Shown in pieces: positions 34,432 to 44,103 of a DNA stretch of 64,000 nt. Made by a program: the position numbers and the translations under genes. The stretch is from Maritalea porphyrae. Lineage in GTDB: Bacteria > Pseudomonadota > Alphaproteobacteria > Rhizobiales > Devosiaceae. Where the stretch lies: positions 1 to 64,000 of the forward strand of contig NZ_BSNI01000002.1 of the NCBI RefSeq assembly GCF_030159895.1. Reading direction: 5' to 3'. The notes under the pieces are model-generated. The model searched no databases. It worked only from the letters and a program-made list of their open reading frames with translations, and was not told the DNA's origin. Every line of letters starts with the position of its first letter. Position 1 is the stretch's first letter.

Positions 34432-35365
34432 CACGCCACCTGCTTTCTTTTTTGCTCAACATCAGGGCTGAGGTGAATGCCGGGCACGGTGCTAAGATGC
34501 GCAAACAGAACATTTTGCACGGCTTGTGCTTTCAAGCTGTCGCGCACCTGCTCATTGGTCACCAAAAACAATGGCGCAATATGCGGCCTGATGCCGGGCA
34601 AAACTTCCACCAATTTGCCCTCAGCAATTTGGTTCGCCACAAAGAACAGCGGCGAAATGGTAAAACCTAACCCCATCTCAATCGCATGGGCAAGCTTGGC
34701 TGCTGCGCCAAAAACCCGGGTTCAATATGAATGGTCAAATCCCCACCTGGCCCTTTACACAAAATGTCGCCAACCTTTCGATCTTCACGATATTGCACAT
34801 AATTGAGGCGGCTCAGGTCGTCAGGGTGGTTGGGATAGCCTGCCTCAGCGAGATATCCGGGCGAAGCAACAAACACGCTTTCCACTTCGCCGATCCGCCG
34901 CACAATGCCGCCGCCATGTCCGGGCGAGCCGACGCGGATCGCAAAATCGATATTTTCAGCTTCAATATCCACCACCTCATCGGTGGAGATAAGTTCGGCA
35001 CGCAATTTGGGATGCATCTTTTGCAATTCAAGCATTGCATTTCCAACATAGGATTGCGCGAGCGCCTGCACCGTGGTGACGCGCACCTTGCCCGAGATCA
35101 CATTTTGCAGCCCATCCAATTGGGCCCGCGCACTTTCGAGTTCGCCAAGCATTCGCCGCCCATGTTCAAGAACCACCTCCCCCGCATTAGTTAGCGAGAT
35201 GCCGCGATGCCCCCGCACGATCAGGGTGGCGCCAAAATGCGCTTCCAGTCCCGAAATGGTCTGGCTCATGGCAGGCTGGCTAACGCCAATCTGTGCCGCA
35301 GCTCCAGATAACGATCCGCGATCCGCAGCCGCCAATAGGCAGCGCATACCATTCAAAACATTCAT
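34431..35365 (-). pseudogene. LysR family regulator split by a frameshift
   Basis: The 5' part (34667-35365) gives a LysR helix-turn-helix (SLSGAAAQIGVSQPAMSQTISGLE) and most of the effector domain. At a run of five T (coding strand, about 34710) the frame is lost; the expected continuation, GAAAKLAHAIEMGLGF then VEVLPGIRP, is read in another frame down to 34431. Six T or three T would restore a full-length protein of about 310 residues. It is either a recent frameshift or a homopolymer sequencing error. Divergent from the metallo-beta-lactamase-fold gene, which it would normally control. Shine-Dalgarno AAGGA lies before the ATG. Confidence 0.82.
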
Positions 35366-35372
35366 AAGATAT

Positions 35373-35391
35373 CCTTATGTCAACTATAAGG
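35373..35391. promoter_or_regulatory. LysR-type operator between lysR and the MBL-fold gene
   Basis: CCTTAT-N7-ATAAGG, a perfect 6-bp inverted repeat with a 7-base spacer, which fits the T-N11-A box that LysR proteins bind. It is just upstream of the frameshifted lysR start, in the 106-base divergent promoter region. Confidence 0.55.
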
Positions 35392-35471
35392 TTTCGGGCA
35401 GTTCAATTGCTCAGCTAGAAGTTTTACTTAACATCCCATCCAAAGACAACCCAACAAGGATGGTTCCAAAA

Positions 35472-36482
35472 ATGACTGACACCCACAACGGCCCTCGCCT
35501 TTCTCGCCGTATGCTGCTTGGTGGCCTTGCTGCCGCACCGGTCGCAGCATTAGGCGCAACCAGTTTGGTCAGCGCCGCAAGCGCTCAAACTGCAACGCCT
35601 GAAATGCACCCCATGGCGGAATTCTCCCGCCGCACTATTGGTGACATTGAAGTGATCGCCCTGGCCGACGGCTATGCAACTTTGCCACTTAATTTTATGC
35701 CCGAGCTTGATCAAGCCAAGGCCGACAAAATCGCGACGCAAAACTACAAAACCCATAACCCGCAAGTCATGAACACCGCGATCAACGGCTTCATCATCCG
35801 CACAGCCGACCGCACCATTGCCGTGGACGCTGGCGCGCCGGGCTTCCTCGCCCCAACGGTCGGCGCATGGCACAATAGCTTAGCGATTGCTGGCATCGAT
35901 TCGAACGAAATCGACACACTGTTCCTCACCCACGCACATGCAGATCATGTTGCAGCCATGACAGGGCAAAATGGAGAGCGACTATTCCCCAATGCTGGGT
36001 TGGTTTTGTCCGAAGCTGAATGGGCATTCGCCCACAATGATAGTTTTTTGGCTCAGATGCCTGAAGACTTTCAGCCGATGTTTCACTATGCGCGGGCACA
36101 ATTATCGCCCTACGCCAATGGTCGCGACATGATATCGATGAGCAAAGAAACCGAAATTGCGCCGGGCGTCACCGCCGTGCCGATGCCCGGACATACGCCC
36201 GGTCATATGGGCTTGCGGATCACCAGCGGCAATCAGTCTTTGATGATTTGGGGCGATTTGGTGCACGCACCAGCCTACCAATTCGCCGAGCCTGATTGGG
36301 GCATCGTATTTGATGCCGATATGGAGCAAGCCAAACAAACCCGCGCTAAATTGCTCGATCAACTGAGCGCCGAGCGCACAATGGTTGCCGGCATGCATCT
36401 TGATTTCCCAGCCTTGGGTTATGTGGAGCGCGCAGCGGAAAACTATCGTTACCTCACGGCCCCACGCGACTACGGCGTGTAA
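35472..36482 (+). CDS. Exported metallo-beta-lactamase-fold hydrolase
   Basis: 336 residues. A Tat signal (RLSRRMLLGGLAAAPVAALG, then SAASAQ) directs it to the periplasm. The MBL fold is clear: H153, H155, D157, H158 in THAHADH, H240 in PGHTPGH, D261 in WGDLVH and a last His in GMHLDFPALG. Relatives include lactonases that degrade acyl-homoserine lactones and other esterases; no feature settles the substrate. The start ATG at 35472 is about 11 bases after AAGGA; another ATG at 35460 overlaps that site. Divergent from the broken lysR gene. Confidence 0.9.
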   Translation: MTDTHNGPRLSRRMLLGGLAAAPVAALGATSLVSAASAQTATPEMHPMAEFSRRTIGDIEVIALADGYATLPLNFMPELDQAKADKIATQNYKTHNPQVMNTAINGFIIRTADRTIAVDAGAPGFLAPTVGAWHNSLAIAGIDSNEIDTLFLTHAHADHVAAMTGQNGERLFPNAGLVLSEAEWAFAHNDSFLAQMPEDFQPMFHYARAQLSPYANGRDMISMSKETEIAPGVTAVPMPGHTPGHMGLRITSGNQSLMIWGDLVHAPAYQFAEPDWGIVFDADMEQAKQTRAKLLDQLSAERTMVAGMHLDFPALGYVERAAENYRYLTAPRDYGV

Positions 36483-36499
36483 GATTTGCAATCAATCTC

Positions 36500-36525
36500 G
36501 GACTTGGCGGCAAACTGCCAAGTCC
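36500..36525. terminator. Hairpin between convergent MBL and tetR genes
   Basis: Stem GGACTTGGC (36500-36508) and GCCAAGTCC (36517-36525), 9 bp perfect, 8-base loop, 18 bases after the MBL-fold stop and 6 bases before the convergent tetR stop. No T-run on either side, so strength is doubtful. Confidence 0.45.
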
Positions 36526-36531
36526 ACCCAA

Positions 36532-37137
36532 TCACACCTTGCTCGCGACCATTTCTGCAAGCGAAGCCGTAAGTTCCTCGACATCGTGCGCTAATGGATC
36601 ATCGATTGCATCTGCCAGCGACTGCATAAGCACCAGCCCCAAAGCATTGGTGTGCAACACAAAAGCGCGTCGTCGCGCCGCTTCCAATGTCAAACCCATC
36701 TCGGTTTGCAGGAAACTTGAAAGCACATCATAGATCCCGGACGTGACTTCATGCACTCGGCCTGCAAAACCCTCGTCCAACAATTTGCTCTTTATGCCCT
36801 TTTGCGCTTCGAGCTGAGGCGCCAAATACATTGAACGAAATCGGTCCAAATCACTCAAATGGAAGTTGATGATCGCGCGCGAAAAGGCAGCTGCCGCATT
36901 TTCTCCAGATGACAGGCTTTGCAGACACTGAATTGCAGCCGCAGCCTCAGCTTCAATATGCGGCAAAAACATAGCTTCAAGCAATTTCGGCTTGCTCGAA
37001 AAATAGTAGATTATGGCCTGTTTGGTGACGCCCATATCTTTAGCAACCGCTTCAAAAGTAAGCGCGGCCACCCCTTGTTGCTTCACAATGTTAGAAGCAA
37101 CTTCAACGATCTTGTCTCGCTTATTCGGTTTCCTCAT
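36532..37137 (-). CDS. TetR family transcriptional regulator
   Basis: About 201 residues with an N-terminal TetR helix-turn-helix (ALTFEAVAKDMGVTKQAIIYYF) and a C-terminal dimer/ligand domain of the TetR_C_6-like kind. The ATG at 37137 has GGGAG about 6 bases upstream. Divergent from the metaxin-like GST gene; two matching palindromes in the gap are probable binding sites for this protein, repressing both directions. Confidence 0.92.
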   Translation of the reverse strand: MRKPNKRDKIVEVASNIVKQQGVAALTFEAVAKDMGVTKQAIIYYFSSKPKLLEAMFLPHIEAEAAAAIQCLQSLSSGENAAAAFSRAIINFHLSDLDRFRSMYLAPQLEAQKGIKSKLLDEGFAGRVHEVTSGIYDVLSSFLQTEMGLTLEAARRRAFVLHTNALGLVLMQSLADAIDDPLAHDVEELTASLAEMVASKV

Positions 37138-37181
37138 CAAAGCTCCCGTCACCTATCGCCACGCCAGATTGCTATTGCCTA

Positions 37182-37223
37182 TTGACTTTTTACCAATGGT
37201 AAGTTTTTATCTTACCAACGGTA
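37182..37223 (+). promoter_or_regulatory. Promoter with tandem TetR-type operators
   Basis: Two near-identical palindromes, TACCAATGGTA (37191-37201) and TACCAACGGTA (37213-37223), are 22 bp apart centre to centre, that is two helical turns. The TTGACT at 37182 and a TTTTAT about 17 bases later make a plausible promoter lying between and over them. Binding of the divergent TetR protein would block transcription of the GST operon. Confidence 0.65.
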
Positions 37224-37249
37224 AAATAATGATGTGGGAGAAAATTGCA

Positions 37250-38032
37250 ATGGCAGACATTATAAAAGTGTTCGGCTTTGCGCCCGATTGGGGCTTGCCC
37301 ACCACTGGCCCATTTGCGCTGAAATTGCTCACCTGGATGCAAGCCCACAATATTCGGTACGAATTTCATACTGAAATGAACTCGGGTAAGGGTCCAAAAG
37401 GCAAAAGCCCATGGGTAAAGATTGGCGACAAAATCATAGCAGATAGCAACGTTATTATCGCGCACTTGGCAAAAACCCATCACATCGATTTGTCCCGCGA
37501 CATGGGCCGACCGCAAGTTGCGAATGCCTATGCCCTGCAAGTGGCGTTTGAAGAACGCATGCATCAAATTCTTGAGTGGGAGCTTTTTTGCACGAATGAA
37601 GGGTTGCGCTTTATACGCCAAGCGATCAAAGACACCAGCCCGCCAATTCTTGACGCCTTGATCTACAAAGTCGTCGTGCGCAACTTCCAAAAGCAACTTT
37701 ATGCGCGAGGCATTTCAAGGCATGACAATGCCAAAATATTCGAACTTGGCGAAGAATTGGTCTTGGCACTGGAGACTTTTTTAATCGAAGGAGGCTTTGC
37801 GCGGACTGACGACAAACCGTCAATTGCCGAGGTTGGCGTTTATGGCCAAGCTGGTCTGATGGCCCATTGGCCGATGCAAACACCGGTTGCGAACCGAATA
37901 AAAAAATCGAAACCCATAAAGGCTTGGGTGCAGGATATTGGAGCGCATTTTCTTGCACCCACTACGTCCCCTTCACAAACCGCAGATCCAGTTGAGTTTG
38001 CACAACCAATGTCCAGCGCGGCAGGAGAATAG
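37250..38032 (+). CDS. Metaxin-like glutathione S-transferase family protein
   Basis: 260 residues. N-terminal thioredoxin-like domain (VFGFAPDWGLPTTGPFALKLLTWMQ, then SPWVKIGDKIIADSNVIIAHL) and an all-helical C-terminal domain with PSIAEVGVYGQAGLMAHWP, the layout of metaxin/Fax-type GSTs. Their enzymatic role is poorly known. Start ATG 37250 is preceded by GGGAG at 9 bases. First gene of an operon: the next membrane protein gene begins 6 bases after its stop. Controlled by the tandem operator and the divergent TetR protein. Confidence 0.87.
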   Translation: MADIIKVFGFAPDWGLPTTGPFALKLLTWMQAHNIRYEFHTEMNSGKGPKGKSPWVKIGDKIIADSNVIIAHLAKTHHIDLSRDMGRPQVANAYALQVAFEERMHQILEWELFCTNEGLRFIRQAIKDTSPPILDALIYKVVVRNFQKQLYARGISRHDNAKIFELGEELVLALETFLIEGGFARTDDKPSIAEVGVYGQAGLMAHWPMQTPVANRIKKSKPIKAWVQDIGAHFLAPTTSPSQTADPVEFAQPMSSAAGE

Positions 38033-38038
38033 GTCACG

Positions 38039-38407
38039 ATGAGAGGCGTGTCTTTTTGGTTTTTCTTTTCGGCCATTTGCTATTTGATTGTCGGCATTGC
38101 CCTTGGCGGCTACATGGCTGGGTCAAAGGACTTTGTTCTAGCGCCGGTGCATGGCCACCTTAATCTGGTGGGCTGGGTCAGCTTCGCGCTGTTTGGGCTT
38201 TACTACCGAGTAGAACCATTGGTTGCAAACTCACCCCTAGCGATCACCCATTTCGTTGTCGCTTCATTTGGCTTGTGGCTTTTGGTCCCTGGCATCGCAA
38301 TGTTTGAACTGGGCATTACAGAAAGCGTGGCGGCATTAGGTGGTGTAATCACCCTTGTGGCGATTTTCCTATTTGCCTTTATCGTGGTGAAATATCGCGC
38401 TGTCTAA
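38039..38407 (+). CDS. Small haem-copper-oxidase-subunit-I-like membrane protein
   Basis: 122 residues, four membrane segments. The stretch PVHGHLNLVGWVSFALFGLYYR resembles the histidine-bearing part of cbb3-type oxidase subunit I, and similar short proteins without the remaining oxidase core exist in alphaproteobacteria. It cannot be a full oxidase. AGGAGA precedes the ATG, inside the end of the GST gene, so both are one operon. Function not known; haem binding by the two histidines is possible. Confidence 0.75.
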   Translation: MRGVSFWFFFSAICYLIVGIALGGYMAGSKDFVLAPVHGHLNLVGWVSFALFGLYYRVEPLVANSPLAITHFVVASFGLWLLVPGIAMFELGITESVAALGGVITLVAIFLFAFIVVKYRAV

Positions 38408-38488
38408 GGCGCACAAAATTCGCGCAGCTTGCATCCACCTTTTTCCCGCGCAATAATTTCTCCTAAGGGACAGAAACGGGAGATGAAG

Positions 38489-39133
38489 ATGGCGCTGTCG
38501 GCAAAGGCAAAAGAAATTCTTGATGTGCTCGACATGGACAACCCAAAAATGGGCGACATCAAAAAGCTCGCGGCCAAAATCAAAAAAGATCATGAGCTGG
38601 CATTGGAGCTTTGGCACACCGGTGAATTCACGCCGCGCTTGCTGGCAGTTTTGATCATGGACAAGTCCACATTGGACCAAACAACAATCGAAGCCTTTGT
38701 CGCAGATATGGCCTCGCACGAAGAAGCCAACCGCAATCGCTTGTCGGAATGGTTCATGGCCAACCAGCTGATGAAGTCCAAAAAAACAGCCGCGCTCATT
38801 GAAACTTGGGCCAATCACAAGTCACCCACATTGCGACGGCTATTCTGGTATCACCAAGCTCGATTGCGCTGGACGGGCCAAAAATCCCCCGAAAACACCG
38901 AAATACTCGTATCTGAGATAAAAACCAACTTGGCGTCCGAAGACCCCGAAGTACAGTGGGCGATGAATTTCACCGCCGGTTGGATTGGCGTTCATGATCC
39001 ACAATATCGCAAGGAGCTTATTGATCTAGGTGAAGAAGTTGGCCTTTATGCCGACGAGCCGATGGTGCGCGGCTGTACGCCCAATTATTTACCTGGATTT
39101 ATCGAAGTTGAAGTTGCGAAACGAGCAAAGTAA
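38489..39133 (+). CDS. DNA alkylation repair (AlkD-like) protein
   Basis: 214 residues, all helical, of the AlkC/AlkD HEAT-like repeat family (DNA alkylation repair enzyme domain). Members recognise bulky or alkylated bases and excise them without base flipping. Visible repeat segments include HELALELWHTGEFTPRLLA and ALIETWANHKSPTLRRLFW. The ATG at 38489 is 6 bases after ACGGGAG; the ATG two codons earlier abuts that site. It follows the membrane protein gene by about 80 bases and may have its own promoter. Catalytic residues were not assigned. Confidence 0.8.
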   Translation: MALSAKAKEILDVLDMDNPKMGDIKKLAAKIKKDHELALELWHTGEFTPRLLAVLIMDKSTLDQTTIEAFVADMASHEEANRNRLSEWFMANQLMKSKKTAALIETWANHKSPTLRRLFWYHQARLRWTGQKSPENTEILVSEIKTNLASEDPEVQWAMNFTAGWIGVHDPQYRKELIDLGEEVGLYADEPMVRGCTPNYLPGFIEVEVAKRAK

Positions 39134-39215
39134 CGAACACTTCTTCATAACCAACATGTGCCCAACTCCCGAAAAAGGAATTGAGCACATGCTGATCGTT
39201 GAAGTTAAAGGATGA

Positions 39216-41825
39216 TTATTGAGCCGCTTCTTTTACCGAAGCGTTCGGGTCAATCACCAAACCCTCATTCGTTGCGCTGACATGCACAGACTGCCCGTCA
39301 ACAATTTCGCCGGCCAGCACTTTCTCGGCCAACTCATCTTGCAACGCACGTTGGATCACACGCTTTAGCGGCCTTGCGCCATAAGCAGGGTCATAGCCCT
39401 CATTTGCCAACCATTCGCGGGCCACATCATCAAGCTCAAGCGTGATGTCGCGATCCACTAACAATTTGCGCAAATAGCCCAGCTGAATATCGACAATCGC
39501 ACCCATATCGGACCGCGCCAAACGGTGGAACAACAAGATCTCATCCACACGGTTCAAGAACTCAGGTCTGAAATTCGCCCGCACAGTGTCGAGCACTTTG
39601 CCGCGAACCAATTCAACCGATTCGCCTTCTTTTTGCTCAACCAAATATTCAGCACCAAGGTTTGACGTCATAATGATCAGCGTATTGCGGAAATCGACCG
39701 TGCGGCCTTGCCCGTCAGTTAGGCGACCATCATCAAGCACTTGCAACAGCACGTTGAAAACGTCCGGGTGCGCTTTTTCGATCTCATCGAATAACACAAC
39801 TTGATAGGGCCGGCGGCGAACCGCTTCAGTCAAAACGCCACCTTCATCATAGCCAACATAGCCTGGAGGCGCGCCAATCAGACGAGCAACCGAGTGCTTT
39901 TCCATGAATTCTGACATGTCCATGCGCACCATCGCGGTGTCATCGTCGAACAAGAATTGCGCCAACGCTTTGGTCAGTTCTGTTTTGCCCACGCCAGTTG
40001 GCCCAAGGAAAATGAAAGAGCCCATCGGCCTGTTCGGATCTTGCAATCCAGCGCGCGAGCGCCGTACCGCTTTAGAAACCGCTTCGACTGCCTCGGCTTG
40101 TCCAACAACACGTTTGGCCAACTCATCTTCCATGCGCAACAGCTTGTCGCGCTCGCCTTCTAGCATTTTGTCGACAGGTACGCCCGTCCAGCGCGACACC
40201 ACTTGCGCAATGTGCGATGGGGACACCACTTCTTCCACCATGCTGGCGGTCTCAGCAGCGTCGTCTTTGCCTTCAGCGGCCTGAATTTTGCGCTCAAGCT
40301 CAGGGATCAACCCATAAGCCAACTCGCCAGCTTTGGCCAAGTCGCCTTGCCGTTGCGCATTTTCAAGATCGGTTCGCGCCTGATCCAGGTGCTCTTTAAG
40401 CTTCTGCTCGGCACCCAAACGATCTTTTTCGGCAACCCAACGCTGATTCAACGCATCGGCTTGTTCTTCCAAATCTGAAAGCTCTGCTTCTAACTTTTCA
40501 AGCCGGGACTTTGATGCATCATCGGTCTCTTTTTTAAGCGCTTCACGCTCAATCTTGAGCTGAATTATGCGACGATCCAATTCGTCCAATTCTTCCGGCT
40601 TACTATCCACCTGCATCCGCAACCGCGCAGAGGCCTCATCCATCAAATCGATGGCCTTATCTGGCAAGAACCGATCCGTGATGTAGCGGTTCGACAATGT
40701 CGCAGCGGATACCAATGCGCTATCAGAAATCCGAACCCCGTGGTGAAGCTCGTATTTTTCCTTTAGCCCACGCAAAATCGAAACCGTGTCTTCAACTGTT
40801 GGTTCAGAAACAAATACCGGTTGGAAACGACGGGCCAAGGCCGCATCTTTTTCAACATGCTTTTGATACTCATCAAGCGTTGTTGCGCCCACACAGTGCA
40901 ACTCACCGCGCGCCAGAGCCGGCTTTAGAAGGTTTGAAGCATCCATTGCCCCATCAGATTTGCCCGCGCCAACCAGCGTGTGCATCTCATCAATGAACAG
41001 GATGATATTGCCTTCAGCAGCGGTGACTTCGTTCAAAACCGCTTTCAAACGTTCTTCAAACTCACCGCGATATTTTGCACCCGCAATCAGCGCGCCCATA
41101 TCCAGCGCCAGCAATGATTTGCCTTTGATCGATTCGGGTACGTCGCCATTGACGATTCGCAGAGCCAAGCCCTCGGCAATCGCTGTTTTACCAACACCTG
41201 GCTCACCAATAAGCACGGGGTTGTTTTTTGTGCGACGCGACAAAACCTGAATGGCGCGGCGAATTTCTTCATCACGGCCAATCACTGGGTCCAACTTGCC
41301 TTCGCGGGCAACTTCGGTGAGGTCGCGGGCATATTTTTTCAAAGCATCATAGCTTTCTTCGGCGCTTTGCGAATCGGCGGTACGGCCTTTGCGCAACTCG
41401 TTGATTGCATCGTTCAAACCATTGGCGGTAACGCCAGCCGCAGCAAGCAATTTGCCCGCATCGCTGTCTTTTTCAATGACAAGTGCAAGCAGCAAGCGCT
41501 CAACGGTCACATACGAATCGCCGGCCTTGTCTGCAGCTTTTTCAGCTGTTTCAAAAACACGTGCCATTTCGCGGCCCAAATAGAGCTGCCCATTGCCGCC
41601 AGAAACACTTGCGATTTTCTTTAGTCCCGCCTCGACACTGGCGCGCAAGGCTTTTGAATTGCCGCCGGCGCGGTCAACAAGACCAGAGGCCATGCCTTGG
41701 TCGTCATCCAAAAGGACTTTTAGAAGATGAATGGGGGCAAACTGCTGGTGCCCAGCTGATAGGGCGCCGCTTTGTGCGGACTGGATGAAACCGCGCGCAC
41801 GTTCGGTATATTTTTCAATATTCAC
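39216..41825 (-). CDS. clpB: ATP-dependent disaggregase ClpB
   Basis: 869 residues, normal for ClpB. N-domain to about 150, first AAA+ domain with Walker A GEPGVGKT at 207-214, long coiled-coil middle domain (about 400-525), second AAA+ domain with Walker A GPTGVGKT at 608-615 and [12 protein letters not shown], and the C-terminal D2 small domain ([15 protein letters not shown]). With DnaK it pulls apart protein aggregates in the cytoplasm. The start is GTG at 41825 with GGAGAG about 8 bases upstream. A sigma32 promoter is expected for this gene but no clear match was found upstream. Confidence 0.98.
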   Translation of the reverse strand: MNIEKYTERARGFIQSAQSGALSAGHQQFAPIHLLKVLLDDDQGMASGLVDRAGGNSKALRASVEAGLKKIASVSGGNGQLYLGREMARVFETAEKAADKAGDSYVTVERLLLALVIEKDSDAGKLLAAAGVTANGLNDAINELRKGRTADSQSAEESYDALKKYARDLTEVAREGKLDPVIGRDEEIRRAIQVLSRRTKNNPVLIGEPGVGKTAIAEGLALRIVNGDVPESIKGKSLLALDMGALIAGAKYRGEFEERLKAVLNEVTAAEGNIILFIDEMHTLVGAGKSDGAMDASNLLKPALARGELHCVGATTLDEYQKHVEKDAALARRFQPVFVSEPTVEDTVSILRGLKEKYELHHGVRISDSALVSAATLSNRYITDRFLPDKAIDLMDEASARLRMQVDSKPEELDELDRRIIQLKIEREALKKETDDASKSRLEKLEAELSDLEEQADALNQRWVAEKDRLGAEQKLKEHLDQARTDLENAQRQGDLAKAGELAYGLIPELERKIQAAEGKDDAAETASMVEEVVSPSHIAQVVSRWTGVPVDKMLEGERDKLLRMEDELAKRVVGQAEAVEAVSKAVRRSRAGLQDPNRPMGSFIFLGPTGVGKTELTKALAQFLFDDDTAMVRMDMSEFMEKHSVARLIGAPPGYVGYDEGGVLTEAVRRRPYQVVLFDEIEKAHPDVFNVLLQVLDDGRLTDGQGRTVDFRNTLIIMTSNLGAEYLVEQKEGESVELVRGKVLDTVRANFRPEFLNRVDEILLFHRLARSDMGAIVDIQLGYLRKLLVDRDITLELDDVAREWLANEGYDPAYGARPLKRVIQRALQDELAEKVLAGEIVDGQSVHVSATNEGLVIDPNASVKEAAQ

Positions 41826-42040
41826 GTTTCAACTCTCCATTTTCGGCCCGTTTTCATCTGCCCAATTCTGGCACAGACATGAAACGTCTCGAAGCGTTGT
41901 TATCACTTTTGGAGTTGGTCCGCATTGCGCGGAATCAAAACCCAAAAGCATACTCATTGTTGGATGCCCTGTTCAGGCACATCCTTCGCCAACTGATATG
42001 GGGAGTTTTTTGCGGACGAAAAGGGGGAAAACGAAAAAAT

Positions 42041-42301
42041 TCAAAAGAAATGGATGAAGCCGCCAAGCGCTGCCATAATCAAGCCCATGCGCATGACCCA
42101 TGCTGCAATTAGCTGCTGCAAAAATCCTTTATCGCCTGGTTGGAGCTGTTCCCAATTGCCCAATACCGGCACTTTTGAAGCCCCATCGCGAAAGCCGCCG
42201 CCAATCATGTGCGCCGCGCCCCCAGCCAACGTCACGATCCAACCAAGCATGAAAATGGAAAAGGCATGCGTTTCCAACGCAGCATTTATTGATTCTAGCA
42301 T
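42041..42301 (-). CDS. Small membrane protein of unknown function
   Basis: 86 residues with two membrane segments (AFSIFMLGWIVTLAGGAAHMIGG and AAWVMRMGLIMAALGGFI) around a polar loop. No family recognised. The ATG at 42301 has AAGAGG about 9 bases upstream. Lies upstream of clpB on the same strand and divergent from the AraC-type regulator, which might control it. Confidence 0.6.
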   Translation of the reverse strand: MLESINAALETHAFSIFMLGWIVTLAGGAAHMIGGGFRDGASKVPVLGNWEQLQPGDKGFLQQLIAAWVMRMGLIMAALGGFIHFF

Positions 42302-42431
42302 TTTCAGTTGCCTCTTCTTGCTGAAGACCAATTTAACACCAAAAGGAGAGAGATAACAATGTTTGGCAATTTCTATATGGTGCGTTAAATATATGCCAAT
42401 CATGATGACCATGGATATCGGACGCGAAACA

Positions 42432-43415
42432 ATGACAGATCCAAAGACTGTAAGGCAAAGAAAAGCGAAACAGGTCGCGATTCTCGCCTATGATCAGCTT
42501 TGCACGTTCGAATTTGGATTAAGCGTTGAGATTTTTGCCACCGAACGTCCCGAAATTGAAAACTGGTACAAGTGCAAAACCATAGCCGCAGAACCCGGCC
42601 CCTTGCGCGCAGCCGGAGGTTTACTTGTTCACTGCGATTCGCAACTTACCGATTTGCGCAAAGCCGACCTAATTGTCATTCCCGGATGGCCAACGGAGAA
42701 ACCGCCAAGTGCAAAATTGCTGTCCCAATTGCGAATAGCCCATCAAAATGGCGCACAATTCATGGCGATCTGTTCTGGCATTTTTCTACTCGCCGCCTTG
42801 GATTTGTTGGAAGGCAAAACCATCACCACCCATTGGCGCTATATCGACAAGCTGAAAGAACGCGCTCCAAACGCAAATGTGGAGGAAAACGTGCTTTATT
42901 GCACGGACGGCGACATCCTAAGTTCTGCCGGATCCGCTGCCGGCATTGATTTGGCGCTGCATGTCATCCGGCAAGACCTGGGCACAAAGGCCGCCAATAT
43001 CGTTGCACAACGTTTGGTCCTGCCCGCCCACCGCGAAGGGGGACAAAAGCAATTTGTGCCCCGCCCCGTGCAACAAAACACCAAAGGACCATTGTCGAAC
43101 TTGCTCGACCATGTGCGCAGCAAGCTTGATCAAGACTGGACAGTAAAACAACTGGCCGCAAAATCAGCCATGTCAGAGCGAACGCTGATCAGACGGTTCC
43201 AAGAATCCGTAGGGCAAAGCCCCGGGCAATGGCTCACCTCCGAACGCATCTATCTCGCGCGCGAATTATTGGAGCAAAATCAATTGAGCATTGACCTGAT
43301 CGCGCAGCATACAGGGTTTAATACACCGGAGACTTTGCGTCATCATTTTCGCAAGAAGCTAAAAGTGTCCCCCAGCGATTATCGTCGCCAGTTTAACGCG
43401 GGAAAAGTTGCATAA
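42432..43415 (+). CDS. GlxA/FtrA-type AraC family transcriptional regulator
   Basis: About 327 residues. An N-terminal DJ-1/PfpI-like domain (about 15-185, with the nucleophile-elbow-like AICSGIFLLAAL) and a C-terminal AraC pair of helix-turn-helix motifs (about 215-320; LAAKSAMSERTLIRRFQESVG and IDLIAQHTGFNTPETLRHHFRKK). Proteins of this layout regulate stress or amine catabolism. The start is uncertain: the ATG at 42432 (MTDPKTV) or the ATG at 42411; neither has a strong Shine-Dalgarno. Confidence 0.88.
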   Translation: MTDPKTVRQRKAKQVAILAYDQLCTFEFGLSVEIFATERPEIENWYKCKTIAAEPGPLRAAGGLLVHCDSQLTDLRKADLIVIPGWPTEKPPSAKLLSQLRIAHQNGAQFMAICSGIFLLAALDLLEGKTITTHWRYIDKLKERAPNANVEENVLYCTDGDILSSAGSAAGIDLALHVIRQDLGTKAANIVAQRLVLPAHREGGQKQFVPRPVQQNTKGPLSNLLDHVRSKLDQDWTVKQLAAKSAMSERTLIRRFQESVGQSPGQWLTSERIYLARELLEQNQLSIDLIAQHTGFNTPETLRHHFRKKLKVSPSDYRRQFNAGKVA

Positions 43416-43438
43416 AAAAAGGCCGGCAAATGCCGACC
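43414..43438 (-). terminator. Intrinsic terminator after the DUF4167 gene
   Basis: On the minus strand GGTCGGCA, a TT loop and TGCCGGCC (one G-T pair) are followed by seven T. It is 33 bases past the stop of the DUF4167 gene and abuts the end of the convergent AraC-type gene. Confidence 0.8.
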
Positions 43439-43470
43439 CTTTGAAACATGTTAGCGCAAAAACATTGCCG

Positions 43471-44103
43471 CTATTCAGCAGCTTCTTTTGCTGAATTGTC
43501 GTCATCTTTGCTGCCAGCAGGCTCATCATCATTTTTTGCCTCAACCTTTGGCAATTCCGCATCACCCAAATTCATGGATGGCTGCGGTGCTTCGGCCAGC
43601 TCTGCATTTTCAGTAGGCTTGCGACGCGGACGGCGTGCCCGAGGCGCACGACGTGGACGAGGTGTTTCTTCCTCACCAGACTTTGCTTCAGCTTTTTCAG
43701 CCATCGCTTCAGGTGATTCAGCTTCTGCTGCATCGCTAGCATCATCGGCCTTCGCTGAATCCGCATCTGCTTGCTGATTCTCGCCCGGATTTTGCTCTTG
43801 GCGTTCAGCTTGCGCGCGTTCCCGTTCTTCTTGACGCGCTTGGCTTTGCGCCTGCGCTGCCGAGATAATTCGGAAATAATGCTCCGCGTGCTGGAAATAG
43901 TTCTCAGCCATCACGCTGTCACCAGAAGCCTGCGCATCCCGTGCCAACTGCACATATTTTTCCGCAATTGTCGCTGGGTTGCCGCGCACCTTAACGTCAG
44001 GGCCGTTACTTTCGTAACTGCGTGACAATGGATTGACATTCTTGCGACCGCCGCCGCCGTTACCACGGCCACGTGAGCGATTATTTTTTTGTCCAGGTCT
44101 CAT
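43471..44103 (-). CDS. DUF4167 protein, putative RNA-binding
   Basis: 210 residues. The N-terminal part is glycine/arginine/asparagine-rich (QKNNRSRGRGNGGGGRK), then the conserved DUF4167 helical core at about 25-85 (AEKYVQLARDAQASGDSVMAENYFQHAEHYFRII). The rest is low-complexity, with many Glu, Ala, Gln and a basic RRAPRARRPRRK run. The family is restricted to alphaproteobacteria and sits next to prmC/prfA in many of them, suggesting a link to translation or RNA; no activity is known to me. ATG at 44103. Confidence 0.9.
   Translation of the reverse strand: MRPGQKNNRSRGRGNGGGGRKNVNPLSRSYESNGPDVKVRGNPATIAEKYVQLARDAQASGDSVMAENYFQHAEHYFRIISAAQAQSQARQEERERAQAERQEQNPGENQQADADSAKADDASDAAEAESPEAMAEKAEAKSGEEETPRPRRAPRARRPRRKPTENAELAEAPQPSMNLGDAELPKVEAKNDDEPAGSKDDDNSAKEAAE

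Noticed and set aside
41826-41930. Possible heat-shock (sigma32) promoter before clpB
   Set aside because: Only a partial CTTCGA-like match was found, with no good downstream element at the right distance.
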